Origin: Paraburkholderia gardini
Lineage (GTDB): Bacteria > Pseudomonadota > Gammaproteobacteria > Burkholderiales > Burkholderiaceae
Assembly (NCBI RefSeq): GCF_907164575.1
Contig: NZ_CAJQYY010000011.1
Span: forward strand, 121,076 to 185,075
Length of the DNA stretch: 64,000 nt
Direction: 5' to 3'
Numbering within the stretch: position 1 is the first letter of the stretch; every line of letters starts with the position of its first letter. The notes under the pieces are model-generated. The model was not told the origin of the DNA. It saw only the letters and a list, made by a program, of their open reading frames with translations, and did no database searches. Shown here one piece after another: positions 55,833 through 64,000 of the stretch. A program made the position numbers and the translations under genes.

Positions 55833-56379
55833 GTTTGCGGCTTGCCTGAATGGCAGTACACCGGGCTGCCGTGCTGCACTGCTGCAACGAAGGTCCTGAA
55901 GAGCGCGGATCGTTGCCGACAAGCTTCCTGCTGGCCGTTCCTGGCCGAACCCGGAAGTACGCCCGCGGCCGGCTATCGGGTAGCCACCTGTCGAACCGAA
56001 CTTCCGTAGCGGACCCATTGCTGCCGCTCGTGACGAGCGCACGCTAATGGCGGCTTCCAAGGCGAAGCGGCCCTTCAAGCAATTACGTCGGAAGAGAGCG
56101 CAGTTTTTTCAAGTACCTTCTAACCACAAATCCCGGCAACCAAGGAGCTCGACCGACACACATCGGCCAGCTTGGTTATCAAGCAAGGCTGCCTGATAAC
56201 AGCAATCGCCCAATAGTCGGCTACAAAAACATGGACAGCACACCGACCGCTTCGCAGCGTCGTCGAATGAACTGTGCCGCGAAGCCACGCTGTTGCCGCA
56301 TCAACCGTTGACCCTACCCAACACGTCACGCTGATGCCAAGCGCACCGTTGACGGCACAGCTCACCGTGTCCTACCGGT
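55833..56379. other. 547-bp gene-free spacer with a dispersed repeat copy
   Basis: No intact gene is seen between the two LysR genes. An 89-codon minus-strand frame (55809-56078) is open but lacks a ribosome site and looks like a translated intergenic repeat. The right part (56100-56379) shows nothing recognisable. Confidence 0.5.
55955..56075. repeat. Dispersed intergenic repeat, copy A
   Basis: Shares blocks in the same order and orientation with 62230-62345: a GGC-CGGCTA-CG block, CTGCCGC-CGT, GCGC-AC-CTAA and GCTTCCAAGG. The copies are clearly diverged. Such elements are common, as I recall, in Burkholderiaceae intergenic DNA. Confidence 0.5.
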
Positions 56380-57318
56380 TCAGAACGCTGGCCGCGCGCC
56401 GGTTGCGGCCTCGAATCCTACAATCTCCCGGGTCAGTTCGTTGATGACCCGTTCGATCAAGGCATCCGTCAGCGCGGATGCCTTGCTCCCTTTTTGCCTA
56501 TAAATGCTGTAGTTGATCGACAGCGCCGGTTCGAATTTCTTGATGACTACCCCTTTCGCCGCCGTAGCGCGGGCGGACAGATAATCCACGACGGTTACCC
56601 CCGCCCCGGCCTGACAAAACGCGATGGCCGTTGCGGCAAGATTCGTCTCGATTGCGATCGGGATTCTCAGATTCGCCAGCGCGGCGTGCCGCTCGATCTG
56701 CGCTACGAGCGGATCGGATGCGAGCAACGAGATCAGGGTCGCGTTTTCCAGATGCTGAAGCGTGACCGCCTCGACATCCGCCAAGGCGTGGCCTTCCGGC
56801 ACCACGCACACGACCGGCACTGGCGGAAGCGTGCGCCGGACGACCGCTGGATGCTCGATGCTGGTCGTCACGCCGATCGCGAGATCGAGTTGATTGCGCC
56901 CCGCCCACTCCACAAGCGTCTGGGTGGTGCGGATATTGACCGTGATCCTGACACCGGGATGGTCAGCCTGGAACTCGTGGATGATGGTAGGCATCAAGCC
57001 ACTTCCCAGCGCGGGAAGAATGCCGATTTTCAGGCGACCGGCCCGAAGATCGCCGAGGTCCCTCGCCAATCTCATGATCTCCCTGGTCGAGATGAACGAT
57101 CGCTCCACCTCGGCATAGAGCGACATCGCCTCGGCCGTCGGAATCAGGCGTTGCCGCTGCCGGTTGAACAGGCTGTACCCCACTTTGGCTTCCAGGCGCG
57201 CAAGCAGTTTGCTGACGCCGGGCTGAGCGATATCGAGAAAATCCGCAGCTTTTGTGACCGTGCCGTGCTGCATGATGGCCGCGAAAACCTCCAACTCGCG
57301 CAACGTAAAATCGCTCAC
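56380..57318 (-). CDS. LysR-family regulator of the opine-type dehydrogenase operon
   Basis: The 312-residue regulator begins at a GTG (57318) with GAGGAG upstream; the frame runs further to 57897 without family resemblance. The HTH is FTLRELEVFAAIMQHGTVTK followed by AADFLDIAQPGVSKLLARLE, and the effector domain has RLKIGILPALGSGLMPTII. It resembles regulators of opine and imino acid catabolism (OccR/NocR-like). It is divergent from the binding-protein and oxidase genes, 378 bp apart, and is probably their activator. Confidence 0.9.
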   Translation of the reverse strand: MSDFTLRELEVFAAIMQHGTVTKAADFLDIAQPGVSKLLARLEAKVGYSLFNRQRQRLIPTAEAMSLYAEVERSFISTREIMRLARDLGDLRAGRLKIGILPALGSGLMPTIIHEFQADHPGVRITVNIRTTQTLVEWAGRNQLDLAIGVTTSIEHPAVVRRTLPPVPVVCVVPEGHALADVEAVTLQHLENATLISLLASDPLVAQIERHAALANLRIPIAIETNLAATAIAFCQAGAGVTVVDYLSARATAAKGVVIKKFEPALSINYSIYRQKGSKASALTDALIERVINELTREIVGFEAATGARPAF

Positions 57319-57559
57319 CCCACACTCCTCAAGTCCGCGGTTTTTTAAGCTCGCCAATCCGGCACCGTTGCCGGCGTCGGCTGGCGCACACACGTCGGTT
57401 GACCCGATCATAACCTTTCGAGATAAAGCAAAGGAGACGGTCGCCCCGCGCGCGGAGATTTTCTGGCCGATCTTGCGCTTGCGCTCCCTCTGCCGTTGCG
57501 TGACTACGCCCAGCTCGGTCCACTCGCTAACGCGGCACGCAGCCATGCCGTAACGACTT

Positions 57560-57574
57560 ATACCTTTTTGGAAT
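57560..57574. promoter_or_regulatory. Candidate LysR box
   Basis: ATACCTTTTTGGAAT is a near-perfect dyad of the LysR pattern (T-N11-A), in the 378-bp spacer 57319-57696 between the divergent LysR gene and the binding-protein gene. The rest of that spacer shows no gene. Confidence 0.5.
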
Positions 57575-57696
57575 GACCAACGAATTTTGCGGCAATTGAG
57601 CCCACCGCCCGGCCAATCCGACAATGGTTCAACGCTGCACGAGGCAGCGCCTGGCACCAGCCCGCCAACCCACGTCGAGACTCCACGGAACCGGAA

Positions 57697-58533
57697 ATGA
57701 TGAACAACAGGATATTGAAACGCGCAGTGTGTCTGATCGGCAGCCTCTGCGCGCTGGCCACCGTTCAGCTGGCTGAAGCCAAGGATGTTGTGATCGCGTT
57801 TGAGGGCAGCTATACGCCCTGGAATTCCTCGAACCCGGACGGCACGCTCGGCGGATTCGAACCGGCGCTGGCCAAGGTGCTGTGCGAGCGCGCGCATCTC
57901 AGCTGCAAGCAGATCGCCGCCGACTGGGACAGCATGATCCCGGCACTGAACACCGGCAAATTCGACGTCATCATGGACGGCATGGCGATCACGGACTCAC
58001 GCAGGCAAGCCATCGATTTCAGCATTCCCTACGCCACCGTCACGTCGAGTTTCGTAACCGCCAAGGACCACGCCGCAGACTTCGCAAAGCTGGGGAGCGG
58101 GCTCGTGACGATCAAGTCCGAGGTCGACGCGAAAACCGCGCTCGCCGCGCTGCGCATCGCGCTCAAGGGCAAGGTGATCGGCGTGCAGGCAGCCACCACC
58201 TACGTGCCGTTCGTTCGCTCGAACTTCGCCGATATCGCCGAAATCCGCGAATACCGCAGTTCCAAGGACCGCGATCTCGATCTGAAGAGCGGGCGGATCG
58301 ATGCGTCGGTCGAGAACACTGTCTATCTGCTCAACAACGCAGGCAGCGATCTGTCGCTGATTGGGCCCGTCATTGGCGGGAAGATCTGGGGCGAAGGCGT
58401 CGGCATGGGGCTGCGAAAGTCCGACACTGCGTTGCGCGACGCGTTCGACAAGGCGATCGCGTCAGTCAAGGCGGACGGCACGCTGTCGCGGCTTTCCCTG
58501 CAGTACATGAAAACCGATCTGACGCCGCGTTGA
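57697..58533 (+). CDS. Amino-acid/opine ABC transporter substrate-binding protein
   Basis: The 278-residue family-3 binding protein has a signal peptide (MMNNRILKRAVCLIGSLCAL, cut near AEAKDV). The mature protein has VIAFEGSYTPWNSSNPDGTL, GGFEPALAKVLCERAHLSC, DWDSMIPALNTGKFDVIMDG and MAITDSRRQAIDFSIPYATV, as in lysine/arginine/ornithine and octopine/nopaline binding proteins. It leads an operon for a three-subunit amine dehydrogenase, so its ligand is probably that enzyme's substrate. No permease or ATPase genes accompany it here. Confidence 0.9.
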   Translation: MMNNRILKRAVCLIGSLCALATVQLAEAKDVVIAFEGSYTPWNSSNPDGTLGGFEPALAKVLCERAHLSCKQIAADWDSMIPALNTGKFDVIMDGMAITDSRRQAIDFSIPYATVTSSFVTAKDHAADFAKLGSGLVTIKSEVDAKTALAALRIALKGKVIGVQAATTYVPFVRSNFADIAEIREYRSSKDRDLDLKSGRIDASVENTVYLLNNAGSDLSLIGPVIGGKIWGEGVGMGLRKSDTALRDAFDKAIASVKADGTLSRLSLQYMKTDLTPR

Positions 58534-58620
58534 AGCATGCCGGCCGATACGATCGGAACGGTCATTCCGGATACCGAATGTTTCCCGCCAGCAATCTCCA
58601 GGCAACCACGGAAGCCCTGA

Positions 58621-59721
58621 ATGAAGAACACCTATGATTTCGCCATCGTCGGCGGCGGACTGGTCGGTATGGCGATCGCTTATGGTCTGGCAAAGCGCGG
58701 CCAGACCGTCGTCGTACTGGACGGCGAAGATGCGAGCTTTCGCGCCGCTCGCGGTAACTTCGGGCTGGTCTGGGTATCGGGCAAGGGCCGAAAGCAGCCG
58801 GATTACGGGCGCTGGTCGCTCGAGTCGTCGCGGCTGTGGCCCGCGTTCGCGAAGGAACTGGAAGAAGCGTCGGGCCTGAGCCTCGGCTATTCACGACCGG
58901 GCGGATTGAACATCGCTTTGAGCGAGGAATCGCTCGCGGCAAGCGTCGAGAACGTCGATTACCTGTATCGCCAGGATGCTCGGCTCACGTACGACGTGCT
59001 AGATCATCGCAGGCTGAAAGCGATGGTGCCCAGCATCGCCAGCGATGTCCTCGGCGCGGTCTATTCGGAGAATGACGGGCACGTCAGCCCGCTTTACACG
59101 CTTCGCGCCCTGTTCGCGGCACTCGACAAGGCGGGCGGCGACTACGTGCCGAATGCGACGGTCAGCACGATTGAACGGCATGGCGACGGATTCCGTCTCG
59201 ACACGGGACAGGGAACGTTCCGCAGCGCAAAGCTCGTGCTGTGCGCCGGCCTCGGCAATCGCGATCTCGCTCAGATGGTCGGCCTCGACGCCCCCGTTGT
59301 TCCACTGCGCGGCCAGATCGTGGTGACCGAGCGCGTCCGTCCGTTTCTTCACTACCCTACGCTTTCGGTGCGGCAAACCGCCGAGGGTTCGGTGCTTCTA
59401 GGGGAATCCGCAGAGGATGTGGGCATGGATACTGGCGTGACCTCAGATATCGTCGCGCACATCGCCCGTAAAGCCATCAGGCCGTTCCCCTTGCTGCGGA
59501 GCGTGAACGTGGTGCGAGCGTGGGGCGCGCTGCGCGTGATGACGCCGGACAGCATGCCGATCTATGACGAATCCTTAGACTGTCCCGGTGCATTTCTCAC
59601 CACCTGCCACAGCGGCGTCACGCTCGCCGCAGCTCACTGCGAACTGCTGGTGCCGTGGCTATTGGGCGGCCAACGCCCCCCCATTCTCGATTATTTTCAT
59701 GCAAAGCGATTCCATGTTTAG
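58621..59721 (+). CDS. FAD-dependent oxidoreductase, DadA-like (beta subunit of opine/D-imino-acid dehydrogenase)
   Basis: This 366-residue DAO-superfamily flavoprotein has the dinucleotide motif FAIVGGGLVGMAIAYGLAKR at the N-terminus, the GNFGLVWVSGKGRKQPDYGR segment, and the C-terminal FLTTCHSGVTLAAAHCELL. It resembles the catalytic beta subunits of octopine/nopaline oxidases (OoxB/NoxB) and hydroxyproline dehydrogenase (HcnC-like). It oxidises a C-N bond to an imine. Its 3' end overlaps the next gene by about 23 bp. Confidence 0.88.
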   Translation: MKNTYDFAIVGGGLVGMAIAYGLAKRGQTVVVLDGEDASFRAARGNFGLVWVSGKGRKQPDYGRWSLESSRLWPAFAKELEEASGLSLGYSRPGGLNIALSEESLAASVENVDYLYRQDARLTYDVLDHRRLKAMVPSIASDVLGAVYSENDGHVSPLYTLRALFAALDKAGGDYVPNATVSTIERHGDGFRLDTGQGTFRSAKLVLCAGLGNRDLAQMVGLDAPVVPLRGQIVVTERVRPFLHYPTLSVRQTAEGSVLLGESAEDVGMDTGVTSDIVAHIARKAIRPFPLLRSVNVVRAWGALRVMTPDSMPIYDESLDCPGAFLTTCHSGVTLAAAHCELLVPWLLGGQRPPILDYFHAKRFHV

Positions 59722-60007
59722 CCTCCTGGAAGGGAGCACACCGAAGCTGATCCGGATCGAGATCGACGGCAGGCATGTCGACGTGCCGGATTCGCTGACG
59801 GTGGCCGCCGCGCTGCTGTATGCCGGCGTTCAGACCTTCCGGCGAACGCCGGTCGGCAATGTGCCGCGAGCACCGTTCTGCATGATGGGCGTCTGCTTCG
59901 ACTGCCTCGTACAGATCGACGATCTGCCCAACCAGCAATCCTGCATGGTCAAAGTCAGGGAAGGTATGCGTGTGAGCTTCATGAACGGCGCGAGGGACAT
60001 TCAATGA
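59699..60007 (+). CDS. 2Fe-2S ferredoxin-like subunit (gamma subunit)
   Basis: This 102-residue protein is a plant-type 2Fe-2S domain with C61, C66, C69 (CMMGVCFDC) and C82 (NQQSCMV), the PF13510 arrangement found in opine oxidases and HcnB-like subunits. It transfers electrons between the two flavoprotein subunits. The ATG at 59699 overlaps the preceding gene; a second ATG at 59714 is equally possible, and neither has a clear ribosome site. It overlaps the next gene by 4 bp. Confidence 0.88.
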   Translation: MQSDSMFSLLEGSTPKLIRIEIDGRHVDVPDSLTVAAALLYAGVQTFRRTPVGNVPRAPFCMMGVCFDCLVQIDDLPNQQSCMVKVREGMRVSFMNGARDIQ

Positions 60008-61437
60008 CGATCGAATCAGTCGACCTCGTCGTGATCGGTGCTGGACCCGCCGGCATGGCATGCGCGCTGCGAGCCAATTCACTCGGTCTGAAAGTTCTGG
60101 TGATGGACGAAAACCCATTGCCGGGCGGCCAGATCTACCGCAACGTCAGCCGTTCGCCTCTACCCGACCCAGCGCGCCTGGGTGCGGATTACACAGACGG
60201 CGCCGAGCTGGTGACGCAATTCAGAGCATCCTCCGTGTCGTACTGGCCCGACACACTGGTATGGCAAGTGAGCCGATCGCTGGACATCAGCTTTACACGT
60301 CGAAACGAAACGGCGGCAAGCGGCCATCTACACGCCAAGGCACTCGTCATCGCCAATGGCGCCTACGAGCGTCCCTTTCCCGTGCCAGGGTGGACGCTGC
60401 CCGGCGTCATGAGCGTCGGTGCGGCTCAGACACTCGTCAAATCGGCCGGCCTGTTGCCCAACGTGCAGACGGTGCTGGCAGGCAGCGGGCCGCTGCTCTA
60501 CCTGTTCGCCTGGCAACTGATTCAGGCCGGCCGGCCGCCCGCCGCGATACTGGAAACCACGCCAGCCGCCAATTACCGTCATGCGCTGAAGCATCTGCCC
60601 TCCGCATTACGCAGCCCGGACTATCTGCTGAAAGGCATGAAGCTGCTCCGCGCCATCAAGAAAGCGCGCGTCGCCCACATTCGCAATATCAGCGAACTCA
60701 CTATCGAAGGCGCCGGGCGAGTGGAGCGAATCACCTACCGGTCAGGACGACAATCGGCCACGATCGCAGCAGACCTCGTGCTGTTGCATCAGGGCGTGGT
60801 GCCGAACGTGCAACTGACGCGCTCGATCGGCTGCACTCACGACTGGGACGAAGCGCAGCTCTGCTGGCGTCCGCGCACGGACGGCTGGGGCGAGACATCC
60901 GTGCCGAACGTTTTCACGGCGGGAGATGGCGCCGGTATCGGCGGTGCGATCGGGGCACGGATCAGCGGGGAAAGGGTCGCGCTTGCCGTCGCGCATCGCG
61001 TGGGGGCGTTGAATACCGAATCGTTCAGTGAACAAACGGCGCTGCTCGGCCGCCGACGCAGTCAACACAGCCGCGTCCGCCCGTTTCTCGACGCGCTCTA
61101 TCGCCCGAGCGCGCCTTTTCGTCGTCCATCGGACCAGACAATCGTCTGCCGCTGCGAAGAGGTGACGGCCGGACAGATCCGTGAGATGGCACGCCTCGGT
61201 TGCGTCGGCCCCAATCAGACCAAATCCTTTTCTCGCTGCGGGATGGGTCCATGTCAGGGCCGTCTCTGTGGTCTGACCGTATCGGAGTTGCTCGCCGAGC
61301 ATAACGGTCAGCGAATGGACGAGACGGGCTACTACAACATCCGCCCTCCTATCAAGCCAGTGAGCCTGGGAGATCTGGCGGTCTCCTATATCCCCGATGA
61401 AAACGCAGCGAAACCAACCGAATGGGTCCCGAAATGA
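60004..61437 (+). CDS. NAD(P)/FAD-dependent oxidoreductase with 2Fe-2S domain (alpha subunit)
   Basis: The 477-residue protein has an N-terminal FAD motif VVIGAGPAGMACALRANSLG, a second nucleotide-binding region VLAGSGPLLYLFAWQLIQAG, GDGAGIGGAIGARISGERVA near 320, and a C-terminal BFD-like 2Fe-2S domain (VCRCEEVT, then CGMGPCQGRLC). This is the architecture of the alpha subunits of octopine/nopaline oxidase and HcnA-type hydroxyproline dehydrogenase. It accepts electrons via the small subunit. It shares ATGA overlaps with its neighbours. Confidence 0.92.
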   Translation: MTIESVDLVVIGAGPAGMACALRANSLGLKVLVMDENPLPGGQIYRNVSRSPLPDPARLGADYTDGAELVTQFRASSVSYWPDTLVWQVSRSLDISFTRRNETAASGHLHAKALVIANGAYERPFPVPGWTLPGVMSVGAAQTLVKSAGLLPNVQTVLAGSGPLLYLFAWQLIQAGRPPAAILETTPAANYRHALKHLPSALRSPDYLLKGMKLLRAIKKARVAHIRNISELTIEGAGRVERITYRSGRQSATIAADLVLLHQGVVPNVQLTRSIGCTHDWDEAQLCWRPRTDGWGETSVPNVFTAGDGAGIGGAIGARISGERVALAVAHRVGALNTESFSEQTALLGRRRSQHSRVRPFLDALYRPSAPFRRPSDQTIVCRCEEVTAGQIREMARLGCVGPNQTKSFSRCGMGPCQGRLCGLTVSELLAEHNGQRMDETGYYNIRPPIKPVSLGDLAVSYIPDENAAKPTEWVPK

Positions 61438-61802
61438 GTGATGCGCCTGTACTGAGAACTTCCGGCAATGCGCGCATGAGCAAGATGGTGCGCTTTGGAA
61501 ACCTCCTGTTCCTGGCCGGACAAACGTCGTCCGGGCAAGCGCAAGCACGCTCGATCGAGGAGCAGTGCCTGGAGGCGTTTAGCCGGATCGACGCGCTGCT
61601 GAAGCAGGCGAACAGCGATAAGCGAAATCTCTTGTCCGTGACCATCTATCTGAAGGACATGAGCGATTTCGATCGCATGAATGCGGTATGGCAACAGTGG
61701 GTTGATCCCGATCACCTACCGGCGCGTTGTACGGTGCAGACGACACTTGGTTTGCCTGAACTGCTGGTGGAGTTAAGCGTCACCGCTGCTGTCCAGAATT
61801 AA
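61434..61802 (+). CDS. RidA-family imine deaminase
   Basis: The 122-residue protein is a RidA/YjgF trimer subunit. The catalytic arginine is R98 in LPARCTVQTTLGL and a conserved glutamate follows in LLVELSVTA; FLAGQTSSGQAQ is the N-terminal motif. RidA proteins hydrolyse reactive imines to ketones plus ammonia. Here it overlaps the alpha-subunit gene by 4 bp, so it most likely processes the imine made by the dehydrogenase. It ends the operon. Confidence 0.92.
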   Translation: MSDAPVLRTSGNARMSKMVRFGNLLFLAGQTSSGQAQARSIEEQCLEAFSRIDALLKQANSDKRNLLSVTIYLKDMSDFDRMNAVWQQWVDPDHLPARCTVQTTLGLPELLVELSVTAAVQN

Positions 61803-62638
61803 GTCTTGCTCTAGCCTGGAAAGACCGTTGAGACGCAGACGCTCGCGCGGACGCGTCATGTCCTCAGCCAGCACTGCGCGGGGACATCTGCCGTACGTTT
61901 ACCCAAACACCACGACTACGGAGCCTCCACCCTGAAATGCACTGTCATTTCGCTTGCCGGGCCCGGCCTGATGTCCGCCGGGGGCGCCGTACACCAACGT
62001 CGTCGATCGAATGACCGCTTGCCAAGGTATATCCGACGTCCGAACGTTCAAGCAACGGTGTGAATCACTGACGCTTCCTGGCCGGCAGTACGCGTTCATC
62101 TACCTCGTCGAAAAGCGACCGTTGACCTCAGCTTGGAGACGTCTCTTCACGCGCGCAAAACAGACGTTGCTGATGTTGATTGAACGTGTGCCGAATCTGT
62201 CTCTGTAGATGCTCCGGCGAACTTGCGTATGCGAGGGTCGGCTACCGCCTGACGCGATCCCCAGTCGCCCCACTTCTGCCGCACGTTTCGGCGCCACCCT
62301 AAAGCCAGCTTCCAAGGGCGCTACGGTCATTCGTGCAGTGGTGTCGACCAGGACAACGACGTCAGTTTCCGGAACCCAGCACATCCAGGGCGCTCGCCCC
62401 AGGCAATTAAACTCCTGTGAAAAAGCCCTGGAGGTTGCGCATTTCGAGTGCGTTAGCTGTCCCGAGCGTAAGGTTCCGTTTCCTCGGATTGACATTCGCC
62501 AGGCTTCGGAGCAATGTAATTAACGTTTCAAACAGGGGACTTTTTTTTCGATTTTTTGGGTAGTGAGCCGTTAAATTTGTTCTGCAAGCACTGATAGACG
62601 CGGCACACGCCGGCTTGTCACAACGGGGAAGCTTCTAA
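61803..62638. other. 836-bp gene-free region
   Basis: No intact gene is seen. Small frames (62011-62208 plus, 62100-62495 minus) have no ribosome site or family. The region contains a dispersed repeat copy (62230-62345) and, near 62540-62560, a T-rich tract (TTTTTTTTCGATTTTTTGG) that may be part of the promoter of the next gene. The lack of terminator-like stems immediately after RidA is notable. Confidence 0.55.
62230..62345. repeat. Dispersed intergenic repeat, copy B
   Basis: Diverged copy of the element at 55955-56075, same orientation, with shared blocks CTGCCGC-CGT, GCGC-AC-CTAA and GCTTCCAAGG. The two copies bracket the opine-type gene cluster and its regulator. Confidence 0.5.
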
Positions 62639-63913
62639 ATGAACGATAAAGTGGACGACAAAAGCAATTCGAAAGGGATCAGCCGTCGCACCATCCTGAA
62701 AATGGCGGCGACAACGGGGGCGGCGGCGATGATATCGCCGGGCATCGTTCGGGCGGCCGGCGAGCAACCCGTGAAGTTCGGCGTAAATAACCCCGTGACG
62801 GGAACCTACGCGATCACCGGCAGGAACGAACTGCACGGCATGGAACTGGCCATCGAGGAAATCAACGCCAGGGGCGGCATCCTCGGGCGCCCCGCCACGT
62901 TGATCGTCGAAGATTCGACCAGTGGCGATGCCGGGGTGGCGGTGCAGAAGGCGCACAAACTCATCGACCGCGACAAGGTCGATTTCCTCATTGGCAACGT
63001 GAACTCTGGCCTGACCGAAGCCATTTCCCAGGTGGCTTTCGCAAAAGGCGTATTCATGATGGACCCGGGCGGGCACGCCGATCCCATCACCGGCACCGAA
63101 TGCCACTGGAACGTGTTCCAGACCTGTCCGTCCACCACCTTGCTGGTCAATGCGATCGCACCCGATCTCATCAAACGCTTCGGCAAGAAGTTCTACTTCC
63201 TCGTTCCCGATTACGCGTTCGGCCACGGCTTGCTGGACGCCTACAACGTGAACCTGAAGAAGTACGGCGCCACCAACGTCGGGGCCGACCTGATCCCCCT
63301 GGGCACCTCCGACTACTCCTCTTACCTCATCAAGGCGCAGTCGGCCAGCCCGGATGTGATCGTCATCCTGCAGAACGGTGATGACCAGACCAATGTCCTC
63401 AAGCAGGCCGTGCAGTTCGGCCTGGACAAGCGCTTTCACATCGCTGGCGCGAACATCGAGCTCGAAACGCTCGAAGCGCTGCCGCCGGACGCGCGCATCG
63501 GCAACTGGGTGATCGAGTGGTACTGGAACCAGCCCGGCGTGCCGCATGTGAAAGAGTTCGTCGACGCCATCAAGAAAAAGACCGGCCGGGTGCCAACCGC
63601 GCGTACCTGGTTCGGCCACACCGCGATCCACGCCTGCGCGCTGGCGGCCAACAAGGCAAAATCGCTCGACGCGGTAAAGATGGCCAGGGCACTGGACGGG
63701 CTCGTGCTGCCGCCGGAGGTCTCCCTGCAGCCGAAGCAGGCCATCTACCGGGCCAACCAGCACCTGCTCATCGGAACGCTGTGGGCCGGCCACGCGCAAC
63801 CCCAAGGCAGCGACGGGGCCGACGACCTGTTCCATATCGATTCCATCATCGATAGCAAGACCATCGCGCCAACGATCGAAGAGGCCGGCTGCAAGATGAC
63901 CTGGCCGACCTGA
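62639..63913 (+). CDS. Branched-chain-type ABC transporter substrate-binding protein with Tat signal
   Basis: The 424-residue periplasmic binding protein of the LivK/amide-urea-type family has a twin-arginine signal (SRRTILKMAATTGAAAMISP then GIVRAA). The mature part has VKFGVNNPVTGTYAITGRNE, LAIEEINARGGILGRPATLI and FLIGNVNSGLTEAISQVAFA. The GGGG AAG-type ribosome site lies upstream of the ATG. Permease and ATPase genes are not in the window and may follow beyond the right edge. Ligand unknown. Confidence 0.9.
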   Translation: MNDKVDDKSNSKGISRRTILKMAATTGAAAMISPGIVRAAGEQPVKFGVNNPVTGTYAITGRNELHGMELAIEEINARGGILGRPATLIVEDSTSGDAGVAVQKAHKLIDRDKVDFLIGNVNSGLTEAISQVAFAKGVFMMDPGGHADPITGTECHWNVFQTCPSTTLLVNAIAPDLIKRFGKKFYFLVPDYAFGHGLLDAYNVNLKKYGATNVGADLIPLGTSDYSSYLIKAQSASPDVIVILQNGDDQTNVLKQAVQFGLDKRFHIAGANIELETLEALPPDARIGNWVIEWYWNQPGVPHVKEFVDAIKKKTGRVPTARTWFGHTAIHACALAANKAKSLDAVKMARALDGLVLPPEVSLQPKQAIYRANQHLLIGTLWAGHAQPQGSDGADDLFHIDSIIDSKTIAPTIEEAGCKMTWPT

Positions 63914-63933
63914 CAGTCTTTGCCACCGGAAAA

Positions 63934-63968
63934 CCGGGCCCACCCCGCGCAATAGCGGGAGGCCCCGG
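63934..63968 (+). terminator. GC-rich inverted repeat after the binding-protein gene
   Basis: CCGGGCC (63934-63940) and CCCGC (63944-63948) pair with GCGGG (63955-63959) and GGCCCCGG (63961-63968), giving an interrupted stem 21 bp past the stop. No T-run follows, so it may instead be a processing or stabilising hairpin before downstream ABC genes. Confidence 0.4.
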
Positions 63969-64000
63969 GCGGGTAGCTGCCAGCATACCATGAGCCACGC

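Overview
The window looks like a chromosomal segment of a Burkholderiaceae member (Paraburkholderia/Caballeronia/Burkholderia type). Base composition is high GC. It has two small secreted DUF4148 proteins (a family I know almost only from Burkholderiaceae), a monomeric NADP isocitrate dehydrogenase, a divided catBC aromatic pathway, and many LysR/LacI/AraC-regulated catabolic units. No rRNA, tRNA, CRISPR array, phage or complete insertion sequence was found.

Layout. 1-3.8 kb: end of catB, catC, an AraC regulator, a 5'-truncated acyl-CoA dehydrogenase and a DHDPS-family sugar-acid dehydratase. 4-8 kb: isocitrate dehydrogenase and a squalene/phytoene synthase. 7.9-17.3 kb (minus strand): respiratory nitrate reductase operon narGHJI, then a parvulin isomerase, the nitrate transporter narK and a small conserved protein; a candidate FNR-type box lies about 0.4 kb upstream of narG. 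17.9-31.3 kb: a patchwork of single genes (nucleoside-binding protein, ThiE-like, DMT exporter with a His tail, aldehyde dehydrogenase, Tag glycosylase, esterase, nucleoside hydrolase + cytidine deaminase, YceH, HU) interleaved with four decayed gene fragments (ABC-2 permease, catalase-like peroxidase, SDR, Asp/Glu racemase).

31.4-39.1 kb is a compact galactoside uptake unit: MalK-type ATPase, binding protein, two permeases and a GH42 beta-galactosidase. A divergent LacI repressor sits opposite, and two near-identical perfect palindromes lie in the shared promoter region. 39.3-42.7 kb holds a DUF4148 protein, a TAXI-type binding protein, a haloperoxidase-like hydrolase and a small hypothetical gene. 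42.8-46.9 kb is the most unusual block. A membrane-bound CheA-like kinase (HAMP, PAS-like, Hpt, CheA P4 ATPase, but no CheW-type P5 domain) is followed by a stub MCP, a CheX-like phosphatase and a CheY-like receiver, with no cheW, cheR or cheB.

47-55.8 kb: DUF1254 protein, quinone-oxidoreductase-like protein, a divergent Lrp/EamA exporter pair, a diguanylate cyclase, a secreted small protein, and a divergent Fsr-like MFS/LysR pair. 56.4-61.8 kb: a LysR regulator divergent from an operon encoding an opine-type binding protein, a three-subunit flavin/2Fe-2S amine (opine or D-imino acid) dehydrogenase and a RidA imine deaminase. The window ends, after 0.8 kb of gene-free DNA, with a Tat-exported branched-chain-type binding protein. 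Two diverged copies of one intergenic repeat flank the opine-type cluster.

All calls were made by reading the sequence and recalling families; no database search was run.
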